Below, piece after piece: positions 23,724-33,575 of a DNA stretch of 64,000 nt. Where the stretch lies: positions 589,086 to 653,085 of the forward strand of contig NZ_SDLR01000005.1 in assembly GCF_004522215.1 (NCBI RefSeq). The letters run 5' to 3'. A model generated the notes under the pieces. That model saw only the letters and a program-made list of their open reading frames with translations, searched no databases and was not told the origin of the DNA. Each line of letters begins with the position of its first letter. Position 1 is the first letter of the stretch. The stretch comes from Ammoniphilus sp. YIM 78166. Its GTDB lineage: Bacteria; Bacillota; Bacilli; Aneurinibacillales; RAOX-1. Position numbers and translations under genes: made by a program.

Positions 23724-24989
23724 CTAAGAAGCCATAGGGATGCGAATGGAAAAATGGGTTCCCTTGCCTTTTTTGCTCGTCACTTTTATGGTTCCATTCA
23801 TCATTTGGACGATACGAAAACTAGTTAATAGCCCCAGCCCAGTACCCTCGCTTTTGGAGGAGAAAAATGGGGTTCCTAGGCGGTTAACTTCCTGCTGCGT
23901 CATTCCTACTCCCATATCGATGACGTCGATAATAGCTGAGTTTTCTTCCTGCAGTCCGATAATCTGAAGGGTCCCACCTTTCGGCATGGCTTCAATTCCG
24001 TTTTTAATGATATTTAGCAATACCTGACTAAATTTTGCGGGGTTACCTTTAATCATTAAGGGAGCGCCTAGATCTAATTGGATTTCCACATTTCGCAGAG
24101 AAGCGTAAGCGGAAGCTACGCTCACCACATGGCGTACTTCAACGGCCGCATCGAAGCATTTTACATCTTCATTTTGTGGCTTGGCCAGGGTAAGGAAGTT
24201 ATGAATAATTTCCTCTGCTCGATCTAATTCATCGATCATCAAGCGGATATATCTTTGTTCGGATTCATCGGTTTTCTTTTCTTTTAATAGTTGCATGAAA
24301 CCTCTGACGACGGTTAGAGGATTTCGAACTTCATGGGCAATCGACGCCGCTAAATGACTAAGTGCATTTAACTTTTCCGTTCTCTGGATTTCTACCTTCA
24401 TCTGTTCATTCTCTCTCAAGGTTTCCATGAGATACATGCACATCCACATAGCTAAGGCATGAAGAAAGCAAAAAGCAACATAAAATAAAATGTTTTCCTG
24501 CGTAACGGGAACTCCCTTAGACCCAAAAAACGAGATTAGAGTACAAATAAACGCCCATAATAGCGCCAATCCACTTCCGACTAAATATCTCGTTTTACTC
24601 TGCATTTGGTCAAATCTTCTAAGCAGGGCGAATGCCAGCAAAATAACTGGAGGGAAGGAATATAACGTTAAGATAAATCCTGGTCCTCCTAGATAGTATC
24701 GATAACCAATCATCACCGTACTGAGCAGAATGCCGCTGGCGTACCCTCCGTATAGTATGCCAAGCAATAAGGGAATGACGCGCAGATCGTACTTATAGCC
24801 TCCTAATACATTAAACGGAAAGGTCATGCACAGGAGCATCGCTGTTCCAGGCAATAAAACAGCCACTGCCTTTTTGTACTTGTATTGGGGCCCTAGTGAA
24901 AAATAAATAAGTATAGATAACACAATAATTAATATATTCAGAAGTAATTGTTCTGTACCGGCCAAACGAATCCTCTCCATCTCAAACAC
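23724..24989 (-). CDS. Orphan sensor histidine kinase, KinB-like
   Basis: 421 aa. Six hydrophobic segments in residues 14-188, resembling the 5TM/LytS-like sensor of sporulation kinase KinB. HisKA His219 (ASIAHEVRNPLTVVRG), then N box NIIKNGIEAMPKGG, G1 DMGVGM, F box GTPFFSSK, G2 EGTGLGLLTS. No response regulator is adjacent, as expected for a phosphorelay kinase feeding Spo0F. Start GTG 24989 is tentative; ATG at 24980 is also possible. Confidence 0.85.
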   Translation of the reverse strand: MFEMERIRLAGTEQLLLNILIIVLSILIYFSLGPQYKYKKAVAVLLPGTAMLLCMTFPFNVLGGYKYDLRVIPLLLGILYGGYASGILLSTVMIGYRYYLGGPGFILTLYSFPPVILLAFALLRRFDQMQSKTRYLVGSGLALLWAFICTLISFFGSKGVPVTQENILFYVAFCFLHALAMWMCMYLMETLRENEQMKVEIQRTEKLNALSHLAASIAHEVRNPLTVVRGFMQLLKEKKTDESEQRYIRLMIDELDRAEEIIHNFLTLAKPQNEDVKCFDAAVEVRHVVSVASAYASLRNVEIQLDLGAPLMIKGNPAKFSQVLLNIIKNGIEAMPKGGTLQIIGLQEENSAIIDVIDMGVGMTQQEVNRLGTPFFSSKSEGTGLGLLTSFRIVQMMNGTIKVTSKKGKGTHFSIRIPMAS

Positions 24990-25099
24990 TGTACTCTCTG
25001 TATATACCTATAATAATGTATAAGGGGTATAAAAATATAGCTCCAAGTTGAACCATACTGAAAAAAAAGACTCCCGAGTAGAGAGTCTTACTGTCAGAC

Positions 25100-25918
25100 T
25101 TAATATTTTCTTAAAAAAAGTTTTTCCCTATTAAACTTATTTTCCCTTATCCACCCACTGCATCGCCCAAAGGCGGCTTCAATATCTTGCGTCCGATGTC
25201 CCATAACCCGAATTACCACGCCCGGCACACCTAGCAAACTGATTCCCACTCGAATCCCGGATAAAGAGGATAGTATCTCATAGATTTCATCCACACACCC
25301 CTGATCCATTGACTCCTGGATCACGATCATCGAGCCTAAGTGCGTATAACCTTCCATATTCCCTAGGCCGTGGATTTCACTATCTGGTTCGAGGCGAAGC
25401 AAATCATGCAGGACGAGCCTATCCTCGATCAACACCTTCATCCGTGATTGAAGCAAGTCATAGCGAAACAAGGAGCCATCTGGAGCCCACCCAGGCGTAA
25501 AAATATCACTACCAATAAAAGCAGCTCGTTTCTCCATCCGAACCACCAACTCTTGCTTGAATTTCGCATGTTGATAAGCAATGACCGGATCCGGAAAATA
25601 CTCGAGAAGACTCCCCTGCCCCAGATGCACCTCCATCGATTGAAGAACAGGCTGCTTCATTGTCTTATAAATTTTAGTTGAAGATTGCGTCGTAAGAAGA
25701 ACCTCAGCCCCTTCTTCCAGTTCCACTTCCATGTGATAAGTATCTCCGTCCACATAACCACCGCCAGGGTTCATCACATACAGGCAAGCCTGGCCGGTTT
25801 GATCCAGATAGACGGGGCGGGTAATCTTGTAGGCCCCTTCATAGTAGGAATCTTTCAAAATCGTTCTCTGTCCTTTTTTCTCACAACTTGCTTTTAAATA
25901 ACCGGTCCAACCCTTCAT
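25100..25918 (-). CDS. ureD: Urease accessory protein UreD
   Basis: 272 aa. Typical UreD/UreH sequence: GYVDGDTYHMEVELEEGAEVLLTTQSSTKIY and LEYFPDPVIAYQHAKF. It forms the scaffold on apo-urease for UreF and UreG in nickel insertion. Last gene of the operon, 1 bp after ureG. Confidence 0.96.
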   Translation of the reverse strand: MKGWTGYLKASCEKKGQRTILKDSYYEGAYKITRPVYLDQTGQACLYVMNPGGGYVDGDTYHMEVELEEGAEVLLTTQSSTKIYKTMKQPVLQSMEVHLGQGSLLEYFPDPVIAYQHAKFKQELVVRMEKRAAFIGSDIFTPGWAPDGSLFRYDLLQSRMKVLIEDRLVLHDLLRLEPDSEIHGLGNMEGYTHLGSMIVIQESMDQGCVDEIYEILSSLSGIRVGISLLGVPGVVIRVMGHRTQDIEAAFGRCSGWIRENKFNREKLFLRKY

Positions 25919-25919
25919 C

Positions 25920-26540
25920 CTAATTCAAGCCCACCAGCAGGGCGTTTTTCTTAATCCAGTCTACAACCTGATCAAGACCGGTGTCTTCTTTTAGGTTCGT
26001 AAAGATGGAGGGCTTTGTTCCCCGCGCCACCTTGGTGTCTGCTTCCATGACCTCAAGACTCGCCCCTACATAGGGTGCTAAGTCAATCTTGTTAATAATA
26101 AAGAGATCGGACTTAATCATCCCTTGCCCCCCTTTACGGGGTATTTTTTCGCCTTGGGCTACATCAATAATATAAATGGAAAAGTCAACCAACTCCGGGC
26201 TGAAGGTGGCTGCTAGGTTGTCTCCGCCGCTTTCCACGAAGATGATATCGAGATCAGGATGCCTTTCCTTTAATTCCTCGATCGCCGCGAAGTTCATCGA
26301 AGCATCTTCCCGGATGGCTGTATGCGGGCACCCGCCGGTCTCCACTCCGATAATGCGATCGGCAGGCAGGACGCTATTTTTAATCAGAAACTGGGCATCT
26401 TCTTTGGTGTAAATATCGTTGGTTACCACCGCCATGTCCCATTCCTGATGCATCTTTCTTGTTAACCGTTCCACTAACATCGTTTTGCCGGCTCCCACCG
26501 GACCTCCTATACCAATACGAATGGGTTCCATTCTCCTCAT
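25920..26540 (-). CDS. ureG: Urease accessory GTPase UreG
   Basis: 206 aa SIMIBI GTPase. P-loop GIGGPVGAGKT at ~10-20, the CPH metal site in ETGGCPHTAIREDASMN, ESGGDNLAATFSPEL switch, NKIDLAPYVGA guanine-binding motif. Delivers nickel to urease at the cost of GTP. No N-terminal His-rich extension. Confidence 0.98.
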   Translation of the reverse strand: MRRMEPIRIGIGGPVGAGKTMLVERLTRKMHQEWDMAVVTNDIYTKEDAQFLIKNSVLPADRIIGVETGGCPHTAIREDASMNFAAIEELKERHPDLDIIFVESGGDNLAATFSPELVDFSIYIIDVAQGEKIPRKGGQGMIKSDLFIINKIDLAPYVGASLEVMEADTKVARGTKPSIFTNLKEDTGLDQVVDWIKKNALLVGLN

Positions 26541-26558
26541 ATCCTTCCTTTTCTATAT

Positions 26559-27245
26559 TTAAGACATAAACAGCCGGACATGAAGACGCTCATGGCGCAT
26601 CTGGGCCAATTCCAGCCCAGGAGATACCGCCCCAAGGTCCTCTTTATCCAGCAGCTCAATCTTTCGAACAGCTTCTAGTAATTTAGGCTGCAGCTCTAGC
26701 AGCAGCCGCTGTCCATCGGTTTGGCCTAAAGGAATCCCGCGGACTCCATTTTGAACGAGGGATGCTAGATTTGAATAAAGAAAAGCTAAGAGCGCCTGTT
26801 CTCTCGCAATATCTACATGATGGGCAATGATGGCAAATGCGACGGAAGGATGACCATACGACGCCTTTGCTTTGATTCGCTTCAGATATTCTTCGAGCAA
26901 CGGAATCTGGAACAGATCCCATCCCAGCCTTACGAGCCGTTCCCCCATTCTTCTGCTAGCTTCACGAGATTCACGCGGAATGTTTTGCACGGTCAACTGC
27001 TCATCCAAGGACCAGAGCTCTGCAACTACTCCTTGTTCCAACGCTTCATAAGCCAAACGGCACCCTAATCCGTCTGTGTACACCAGTTGTCTTGACAGAT
27101 AAGCCCTCAACCACATGCCAAACGAATCTCTGCTGACGACTGCCTCCTCTTGGATATACGTTTCGAGACCAAAAGAATGAGAAAACGCCCCAGATGGGAA
27201 GTTAGAATCACAAAGTTGCAAAAGCGTCAGTAATGGCCTATCCAT
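26559..27245 (-). CDS. ureF: Urease accessory protein UreF
   Basis: 228 aa, all-helical. Starts MDRPLLTLLQLCDSNFPSGA, followed by FSHSFGLETYI, the hallmark of UreF; FLYSNLASLVQNGVRGIPLGQ near the C-terminus. Works with UreD as GTPase-activating partner of UreG. Overlaps ureE by 8 bp. Confidence 0.97.
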   Translation of the reverse strand: MDRPLLTLLQLCDSNFPSGAFSHSFGLETYIQEEAVVSRDSFGMWLRAYLSRQLVYTDGLGCRLAYEALEQGVVAELWSLDEQLTVQNIPRESREASRRMGERLVRLGWDLFQIPLLEEYLKRIKAKASYGHPSVAFAIIAHHVDIAREQALLAFLYSNLASLVQNGVRGIPLGQTDGQRLLLELQPKLLEAVRKIELLDKEDLGAVSPGLELAQMRHERLHVRLFMS

Positions 27246-27684
27246 GGTGATGTCCGATATGGCGGAACGCCTGCTTCACCGTTCGGTTCGATCGCTCATA
27301 AGGAATCCCCAACTGTAAAAGCAACTCCTCCACTAGATAATCATATTGCACCAGCATTTCTTCCCCCTCGAACTGTGCAGGCAAATGCCGATTGCCTAAT
27401 TGGTGAGCAATTTCGCCCATTTGTCGGATGGAGGTGGGGCGAATGACCAACAAATCGTCTGCTCGAACTTGGATGGCGATGACGTTTCGTTCATCCATAT
27501 AAAGAATATCTCCATCCAGTAGATCTTTAGGTTCCTTTAGACGGATCCCAATTTCCTTACCGTGGTCAGTAGTGACTCGTTGAATTCGCTTCACGAGATC
27601 ATCACTAGCCAAGTAAACCTTTTCCATATGCCGTTTTGTGCAATCTACCTCTGCTAGGTTTCCTACGATGCGTTCAATAATCAC
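27238..27684 (-). CDS. ureE: Urease nickel metallochaperone UreE
   Basis: 148 aa. N-terminal peptide-binding domain (ERIVGNLAEV) and C-terminal metal-binding domain (QLGNRHLPAQFEG... VQYDYLVEELL). The C-terminal His tail is short (HIGHHHG). Carries Ni2+ to UreG. Between ureC and ureF as in other Bacillales. Confidence 0.96.
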   Translation of the reverse strand: MIIERIVGNLAEVDCTKRHMEKVYLASDDLVKRIQRVTTDHGKEIGIRLKEPKDLLDGDILYMDERNVIAIQVRADDLLVIRPTSIRQMGEIAHQLGNRHLPAQFEGEEMLVQYDYLVEELLLQLGIPYERSNRTVKQAFRHIGHHHG

Positions 27685-27696
27685 GTTCTTCTCCCC

Positions 27697-29409
27697 CTAA
27701 AATAAAAAATATCTCTGTGCCATCGGTACGATATCGACAGGCTCGCAGGTGATGAGTTCCCCCTCCACCTTAACTTCGTATGTTTGTGGATCCACTTCAA
27801 TGGAAGGGGTTTCCCCGTTGAATTTCATGTCTCGTTTAGATAACTTGCGAATCCCTTTAACGGGCTTAATCATCTTTTTTAAACCTAATTTTTCCGGAAC
27901 GCCTTCCTCAATCGCGGCCTGAGACAGGAAGGTTACGGAGGTCTTGTATCTTGCCTGACCGAACGAAGCAAACATCGGTCGATATAAAACAGGCTGAGGT
28001 GTTGGAATCGACGCATTGGGGTCCCCCATCAAGCTGTGGGCGATCAACCCGCCCTTCAACATGAGATCGGGCTTCACCCCAAAGAAAGCGGGATCCCACA
28101 GCACCAAGTCGGCTAATTTTCCCACTTCGACTGAGCCTACCTCATCGGCAATTCCATGAGTGAAGGCCGGATTAATCGTGTACTTAGCCACATACCGCTT
28201 CACTCGGAAGTTATCTCCGACCCCTGTGTCTTCCGGAAGCTTGCCTCTTTGCTTTTTCATCTTGTCCGCGGTCTGCCACGTACGAGTAATGACTTCCCCG
28301 ACCCGTCCCATCGCTTGGGAGTCCGAGCTAATCATGCTAAAGACCCCTAAATCATGCAAAATATCTTCGGCAGCAATGGTTTCTTTTCGAATCCGGGAAT
28401 CTGCAAAGGCAATATCCTCCGGCACATCCGGATCCAGGTGATGACAGACCATCAGCATGTCCAAGTGCTCATCAAGCGTATTCTTGGTATAAGGACGAGT
28501 GGGATTCGTCGAAGAAGGCAAAATATGCGGGTAGCTGGCCACTTTGATAATGTCTGGAGCATGCCCGCCTCCCGCTCCTTCGGTATGATAGGTATGGATG
28601 ACCCGGCCATTAATCGCTGCCAGGGTGTCTTCAACAAATCCCCCTTCATTTAGCGTATCGGTGTGGATCGCAACCTGCACATCATATTGATCCGCCACGT
28701 GAAGACAATGATCAATGGCAGAGGCCGTGGTTCCCCAATCCTCGTGCAGCTTGAGTCCAATCGCCCCTGCCCGAATCTGTTCCTTTAAAGGCTCTTCCGC
28801 TGAAGCATTTCCCTTCCCCAAGAACCCTAGATTCATAGGAAAAGCTTCCGCCGCCTCCAGCATGCGATGGATATTCCATTCTCCTGGTGTGCATGTCGTG
28901 GCATTCGTCCCGGTCGCAGGACCTGTACCCCCGCCAATCATCGTGGTAACTCCTGACGCGAGCGCGGTTTCCACTTGCTGTGGGCAAATAAAATGGATAT
29001 GGGCATCGATTCCGCCTGCAGTGACAATCTTTCCTTCTGCCGCAATCACTTCCGTTGAAGCGCCGATCACCAAATCGACATGGTCCATCAGCAAAGGATT
29101 TCCCGCTTTTCCAATCCCAGCAATCCGGCCATCGCGGATGCCAATATCGGCTTTGTAGATCCCTGTATAATCGACCACCACCGCATTGGTCAAAACCAGA
29201 TCAAGCGCGCCCTCTGCCCGAGTAGCTAAAGGATGCTGCCCCATGCCATCGCGAATGACTTTTCCTCCGCCGAACTTTACCTCATCTCCATAGACCGTAT
29301 AATCCTTTTCAATTTCAATGAATAACTCGGTATCGGCTAGCCGAATCGCATCTCCGGTCGTAGGACCGAACATATCGGCATACTGCTTTCTTGACATTTT
29401 AAAGCTCAT
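27697..29409 (-). CDS. ureC: Urease alpha subunit
   Basis: 570 aa from ATG 29409 (GGAGGG at 10 nt; a frame to 29439 would intrude further into ureB). Nickel ligands: His137 and His139 (DAHIHF), carbamylated Lys220 (GAIGLKLHEDWG), HTDTLNEGGF, HTEGAGGGHAPD. Mobile-flap Cys in MVCHHLDPDVPE and Asp in SSDSQAMGR are present, so an active enzyme hydrolysing urea to ammonia and carbamate. Overlaps ureB by 11 bp. Confidence 0.98.
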   Translation of the reverse strand: MSFKMSRKQYADMFGPTTGDAIRLADTELFIEIEKDYTVYGDEVKFGGGKVIRDGMGQHPLATRAEGALDLVLTNAVVVDYTGIYKADIGIRDGRIAGIGKAGNPLLMDHVDLVIGASTEVIAAEGKIVTAGGIDAHIHFICPQQVETALASGVTTMIGGGTGPATGTNATTCTPGEWNIHRMLEAAEAFPMNLGFLGKGNASAEEPLKEQIRAGAIGLKLHEDWGTTASAIDHCLHVADQYDVQVAIHTDTLNEGGFVEDTLAAINGRVIHTYHTEGAGGGHAPDIIKVASYPHILPSSTNPTRPYTKNTLDEHLDMLMVCHHLDPDVPEDIAFADSRIRKETIAAEDILHDLGVFSMISSDSQAMGRVGEVITRTWQTADKMKKQRGKLPEDTGVGDNFRVKRYVAKYTINPAFTHGIADEVGSVEVGKLADLVLWDPAFFGVKPDLMLKGGLIAHSLMGDPNASIPTPQPVLYRPMFASFGQARYKTSVTFLSQAAIEEGVPEKLGLKKMIKPVKGIRKLSKRDMKFNGETPSIEVDPQTYEVKVEGELITCEPVDIVPMAQRYFLF

Positions 29410-29731
29410 GGTGGTTTTTCCCTCCGTCCAATGGTCCATCCGTTCGATTATTTAAACCATACACTTCTCGCCGACCCGAAAATGGCACCAGCTCAATTTC
29501 CTTAGCATCGCCTGGCTCAAACCGAACGGCCGTGCCCGCTGGAATATTTAAACGCATGCCAAAGGCCTGATCTCTTGCAAACTCCAACCCTGCGTTCACC
29601 TCAAAAAAGTGAAAATGCGAGCCCACTTGCACCGGCCGGTCACCACGATTGAGGACGGACAACGTGATGGCAGCTTTTCCTGCATTGCAGGTAATTTCTT
29701 CTTTTCTTAAGCGATATTCTCCAGGAATCAT
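29399..29731 (-). CDS. ureB: Urease beta subunit
   Basis: 110 aa from ATG 29731, with AAAGGAGAAGAAAGC upstream. Starts MIPGEYRLRKEEITCNAGK and contains VQVGSHFHFFEVN and GMRLNIPAGTAVRFEPGD, diagnostic of UreB. Three separate structural subunits (A, B, C) as in most bacteria. Confidence 0.97.
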   Translation of the reverse strand: MIPGEYRLRKEEITCNAGKAAITLSVLNRGDRPVQVGSHFHFFEVNAGLEFARDQAFGMRLNIPAGTAVRFEPGDAKEIELVPFSGRREVYGLNNRTDGPLDGGKNHHEL

Positions 29732-29747
29732 GCTTTCTTCTCCTTTC

Positions 29748-30050
29748 TTACCGTATTGGTTCATGGACAGTGACCAGCTTGGTTCCATCCGGGAAGGTGG
29801 CTTCCACCTGGATATCAGGAATCATGTCAGCGATCCCTTCCATAACATCTTCTCTCGTTAAAATTTGGGTACCGTCTCTCATTAATTCGGCCACGGACTT
29901 TCCGTCCCGCGCACCTTCCATTATTTCATAGGTAATGATGGCTACCGCTTCGGGATAGTTCAGCTTCAATCCGCGTTCTTTGCGGCGGCGGGCCAGATCG
30001 GCCGCTACCACGATCAGTAGCTTTTCTTGTTCTCGAGGGGATAATTTCAT
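29748..30050 (-). CDS. ureA: Urease gamma subunit
   Basis: 100 aa from ATG 30050, preceded by GGAAGGAGTAAAAAGT. Contains MKLSPREQEKLLIVVAADLA, LKLNYPEAVAIITYEIMEGA and DMIPDIQVEATFPDGTKLV, typical UreA. First urease subunit gene, directly after urtE. Confidence 0.97.
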   Translation of the reverse strand: MKLSPREQEKLLIVVAADLARRRKERGLKLNYPEAVAIITYEIMEGARDGKSVAELMRDGTQILTREDVMEGIADMIPDIQVEATFPDGTKLVTVHEPIR

Positions 30051-30071
30051 ACTTTTTACTCCTTCCAACTA

Positions 30072-30773
30072 TTAAACGACGAGGTGCTGCGTAATGGCCT
30101 GCTGGTTCAAATCTGCCGCTGTACCTTCCGCTACAATCTGAGCTTTATCCAAAACATAATAATAATCGGCACACTCTAGCGCCAAGTCTAGGCTATGTTC
30201 AACAAGGACAATAGAAACCGTTTTGCTCGCAGCAATCCGTTTAATCACGTCCACGATCAGCATCACGATGGAAGGCTGAATGCCTTCCATTGGTTCATCA
30301 AGCAGCAGCAGCTTGGGTTTACCAATTAACGCTCTGGCAATGGCGAGCTGCTGCTGTTGTCCGCCGCTCAGATCCCCGCCCTTGCGATGAAGCATTTCCC
30401 GCAGAATCGGAAACATATCGAAAACTTCTTCTGGAATGGTCCCGTTCGGTTGTTTTCCAGGCAAAGCCTCCAGACCTAGCAAGAGATTTTCCTCTACGGT
30501 CATCGTCGAAAAAATGTCTCGCCCCTGAGGCACATACCCGATACCTCGTTTGGCCCGTTCCTCTGGCCGGAGAGAAGTAATCTCCTCTCCCATGAAGTGA
30601 ATGGACCCTTTTTGGGGAGGGCGCAATCCCATCATGCTTTTGAGCAGGGTCGTCTTTCCCACCCCATTGCGTCCCAGTAGAGCCACCACGGTTCCGGGTT
30701 CGACCCTTAGATCAATGTCGCGCAATACCATGCTCTCGTCATAACCGACATCCAGTTGAGAGATGTTAAGCAT
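30072..30773 (-). CDS. urtE: Urea ABC transporter ATP-binding protein UrtE
   Basis: 233 aa, LivF-type ATPase. Walker A GRNGVGKTTLL, signature LSGGQQQQLAIARAL, Walker B LLLDEPMEGIQPSIV, H-loop LVEHSLD. The DEPMEGIQP wording is typical of UrtE. Start overlaps the urtD end by 8 bp. Confidence 0.95.
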   Translation of the reverse strand: MLNISQLDVGYDESMVLRDIDLRVEPGTVVALLGRNGVGKTTLLKSMMGLRPPQKGSIHFMGEEITSLRPEERAKRGIGYVPQGRDIFSTMTVEENLLLGLEALPGKQPNGTIPEEVFDMFPILREMLHRKGGDLSGGQQQQLAIARALIGKPKLLLLDEPMEGIQPSIVMLIVDVIKRIAASKTVSIVLVEHSLDLALECADYYYVLDKAQIVAEGTAADLNQQAITQHLVV

Positions 30774-31524
30774 GGTCCTTCCTCCTTCCTAAATAGACCT
30801 CTGCTACCATAGGATTCTGTTGAATTTCGTCCATCGTTCCTTCGCAGAGGATCTGGCCTTCATGCATCACGGTCACCGTCTTAGAAAATTGGCGAACAAA
30901 ATCCATGTCATGTTCGACAACCACGACCGAGCAAGATGCCGCAATTTCATGGATGAGTTCCCCTGTTTTTTCTCGCTCTACTCCCGTCATCCCGGCGATG
31001 GGTTCATCAAGAAGCAACAGCTCGGGCTCCTGCATGAGCTGCATGCCAATTTCCAACCACTGTTTCTGTCCATGAGATAATAAGCCTGCCTTCTCGTCAC
31101 GGTGATACAGAAGCCCCGTTTGCTCCATCACCGCCCACATCTTATCCCTCTCAGCCCCTCCTAATTTGGCGCGGAGAAGAGACCATAAACCGCGATCTTG
31201 TTTGAGGGCCAGCTCGAGGTTTTCGGATACGGTCAAATTAGAAAAAATAGAGGGGGCCTGAAATTTTCTCGCGATACCTAAGTTGACGATTTCATGCTCT
31301 TGACTGCCGCTAATATCCGGGTGATCTTTAAATTGGATCTGCCCGCTGGCTGCCTTGGTTTTCCCGCAAATCACATCCAGCATCGTCGTTTTTCCTGCTC
31401 CATTGGGTCCGATCAAAAAGCGAATTTCACCCGTTTCTATCGTTAAATTAACCCCTTGAATCGCCTTGAAGCCGTCAAAATCCACAACTACATCACGACA
31501 CGACAGTATGGGCTGATTTTTCAT
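30766..31524 (-). CDS. urtD: Urea ABC transporter ATP-binding protein UrtD
   Basis: 252 aa, LivG-type ATPase. Walker A GPNGAGKTTML, signature LSHGQKQWLEIGMQLMQ, Walker B LLLDEPIAGMTGVE, H-loop VVEHDMDFV. Overlaps the end of urtC by 32 bp. Confidence 0.95.
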   Translation of the reverse strand: MKNQPILSCRDVVVDFDGFKAIQGVNLTIETGEIRFLIGPNGAGKTTMLDVICGKTKAASGQIQFKDHPDISGSQEHEIVNLGIARKFQAPSIFSNLTVSENLELALKQDRGLWSLLRAKLGGAERDKMWAVMEQTGLLYHRDEKAGLLSHGQKQWLEIGMQLMQEPELLLLDEPIAGMTGVEREKTGELIHEIAASCSVVVVEHDMDFVRQFSKTVTVMHEGQILCEGTMDEIQQNPMVAEVYLGRRKDHA

Positions 31525-32584
31525 CCTTCGATCTCCCTTCTCTTTTCAGTGAAAACTTATCCCTCAATTTCTCTACCATTCCAACTATGCCGTTAGGTAG
31601 GAACAAAACGATAATCACAAACAAAGCACCTAGGAAAATGGACCAAATCTCCGGATAGGATTCACTAAAATAACTTTTGGCACTGTTCGTTAAAACCGCT
31701 CCAAGCACGGCACCGCTCAGCGATTGTCGTCCACCTACAGCTACCCATAGCACCATTTCAATCGACGGGATAATGCCCATCATCGCAGGAGAAATAATGC
31801 CAACCTGCAAAACGAAGAGAACACCGGCGATTCCAGCCAACGCCGCCGATAAGCAGTACACAAAAACTTTATAGACAGTAGGATTAAAGCCGGTAAAACG
31901 AACTCGATTCTCCCCGTCGCGAATGGCGATTAGCACCCGGCCCAGCCGGCTGTGAATGAGCCAAGAACAGCAAACAAATAACACAGCAAGGGTGGCGAGC
32001 GTGATCCAATAAATTCCTCTTTGAACATCAGTCGACGCGATGGGTAACCCCCACAGGGTCGAAAAGTTCGTCAATCCATTGGTTCCGCCGGTTAATTCTT
32101 GCTTACCGATAAAGAGGGTCACGAAAATAATCACCAGTGCTTGCGAAATAATAGAAAAATAAACGCCGCGAATTCGATTGCGGAAGGTTAAATACCCTAA
32201 AAGCGCTGCGAGTGCAACAGGAACAATAACCGCAGCCGCTAAGGCAAAAATGGAGCTGCTGAACGGTTTCCAGAACCACGGCAATTCCGTAAGACCGCTC
32301 CATTCCATGAAGTCAGGTAGCCGTCCTCCTGACGATTCGAGCTTCAGGTACATGGCCATGCAATACGCTCCTAGCCCAAAATACACACCATGCCCCAGAC
32401 TCAGAATGCCCGTATACCCCCAGATCATCGAGATTCCGATCGCGAGAATGGCAAAGGATAAAAACTTCCCTAATAGGTTCAATCGGAATTCAGATAAGAA
32501 CAGCGGGGCATGCATAAGCACCAACACCACAGCAGCGTAAGCCAACCATTGACCACGAGAGCCAAACGAAAATACTCGGTTCAT
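31493..32584 (-). CDS. urtC: Urea ABC transporter permease UrtC
   Basis: 363 aa, LivM-type permease with about ten membrane segments; conserved SMIWGYTGILSLGHGVYFGLG and GAALAGIAGVLFVLQVGIISP-like region (AALAGIAGVLFV). Pairs with UrtB to form the channel. Confidence 0.95.
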   Translation of the reverse strand: MNRVFSFGSRGQWLAYAAVVLVLMHAPLFLSEFRLNLLGKFLSFAILAIGISMIWGYTGILSLGHGVYFGLGAYCMAMYLKLESSGGRLPDFMEWSGLTELPWFWKPFSSSIFALAAAVIVPVALAALLGYLTFRNRIRGVYFSIISQALVIIFVTLFIGKQELTGGTNGLTNFSTLWGLPIASTDVQRGIYWITLATLAVLFVCCSWLIHSRLGRVLIAIRDGENRVRFTGFNPTVYKVFVYCLSAALAGIAGVLFVLQVGIISPAMMGIIPSIEMVLWVAVGGRQSLSGAVLGAVLTNSAKSYFSESYPEIWSIFLGALFVIIVLFLPNGIVGMVEKLRDKFSLKREGRSKDEKSAHTVVS

Positions 32585-32600
32585 GTTCTGTTTCCCCCTG

Positions 32601-33506
32601 TTAATCTAATGTTCTTGTTCTCACGCTGACAATGCCGGATGGCTTCCATTGCAAAAAAGCAATAATCAGGGTGAAAACAAGGACCTTAGCTAGTGTAGCG
32701 CTGGTAGTGTATTCGAAGAAGGTACCAAGTAAGCCCATGCTTAATCCTCCCGCCACCGTACCGATTAATTTTCCGACACCACCCAAGACCACGACCATGA
32801 AGGAGTCTACAATATAATAGGATCCAATCATGGGCCCGATAGGACCGATCAACGTTAAAGCACAACCGGCAACCCCTGCAAGGCCCGATCCTAGGCCAAA
32901 CGCATAAGCATCCACCTTTCGGGTGGATATTCCTAAGCATGAAGCCATCCCTCGGTTCAAGGTGACCGCCTGCATGCGACGTCCTGCTGTAGTTCGGTAC
33001 AAGTACAGATACAAGGCTGCGAGACAGGAAAAAACAAGAAATAAAATAAATAATCGCTTATAGGGGAACGTGACGGTTCCCATGACCGTCAGCCCTCCAT
33101 TGAGCCACTCTGGGGAAGTGATGGCGACATTCGACGCACCGAAAATGCTGCGGGCCACCTGCTGCAATATTAAACTGATACCCCATGTAGCGAGTAAGCT
33201 ATCTAACGGACGGCCATATAAATAGCGAATTAAGTAACGTTCTAATAAAAGTCCGATGAGTGCAGCAACGATAAAAGCAATGGGAATAGCAACGAGGAAG
33301 TAAGCTCCGAATAAGGAGGAGGGTAAATATTGCGAAAAGATGATCTGGGTAACATACGTCATATACGCACCCACCATAATCAGCTCTCCATGAGCCATAT
33401 TGATCACATTCATCAGTCCAAACGTAATGGCTAGCCCCAATGCGATCAGCAGCATGATGGAACCTAGGCTGATACCATTAAAAACTTGAGTAAGGATCGT
33501 TTCCAT
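32601..33506 (-). CDS. urtB: Urea ABC transporter permease UrtB
   Basis: 301 aa, LivH-type permease with about eight segments. Contains LGLAITFGLMNVINMAHGE, TWGISLILQQ and FMVVVLGGVGKLIGTVAGG. Short Gram-positive form, lacking the long N-terminal extension of proteobacterial UrtB. Confidence 0.95.
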   Translation of the reverse strand: METILTQVFNGISLGSIMLLIALGLAITFGLMNVINMAHGELIMVGAYMTYVTQIIFSQYLPSSLFGAYFLVAIPIAFIVAALIGLLLERYLIRYLYGRPLDSLLATWGISLILQQVARSIFGASNVAITSPEWLNGGLTVMGTVTFPYKRLFILFLVFSCLAALYLYLYRTTAGRRMQAVTLNRGMASCLGISTRKVDAYAFGLGSGLAGVAGCALTLIGPIGPMIGSYYIVDSFMVVVLGGVGKLIGTVAGGLSMGLLGTFFEYTTSATLAKVLVFTLIIAFLQWKPSGIVSVRTRTLD

Positions 33507-33575
33507 CGTTTCTGACCTTCCTTTCCTATCTTAATCAGGAGAAAGAGGGACCCCATATCCCTCTTTCCTTTTTAT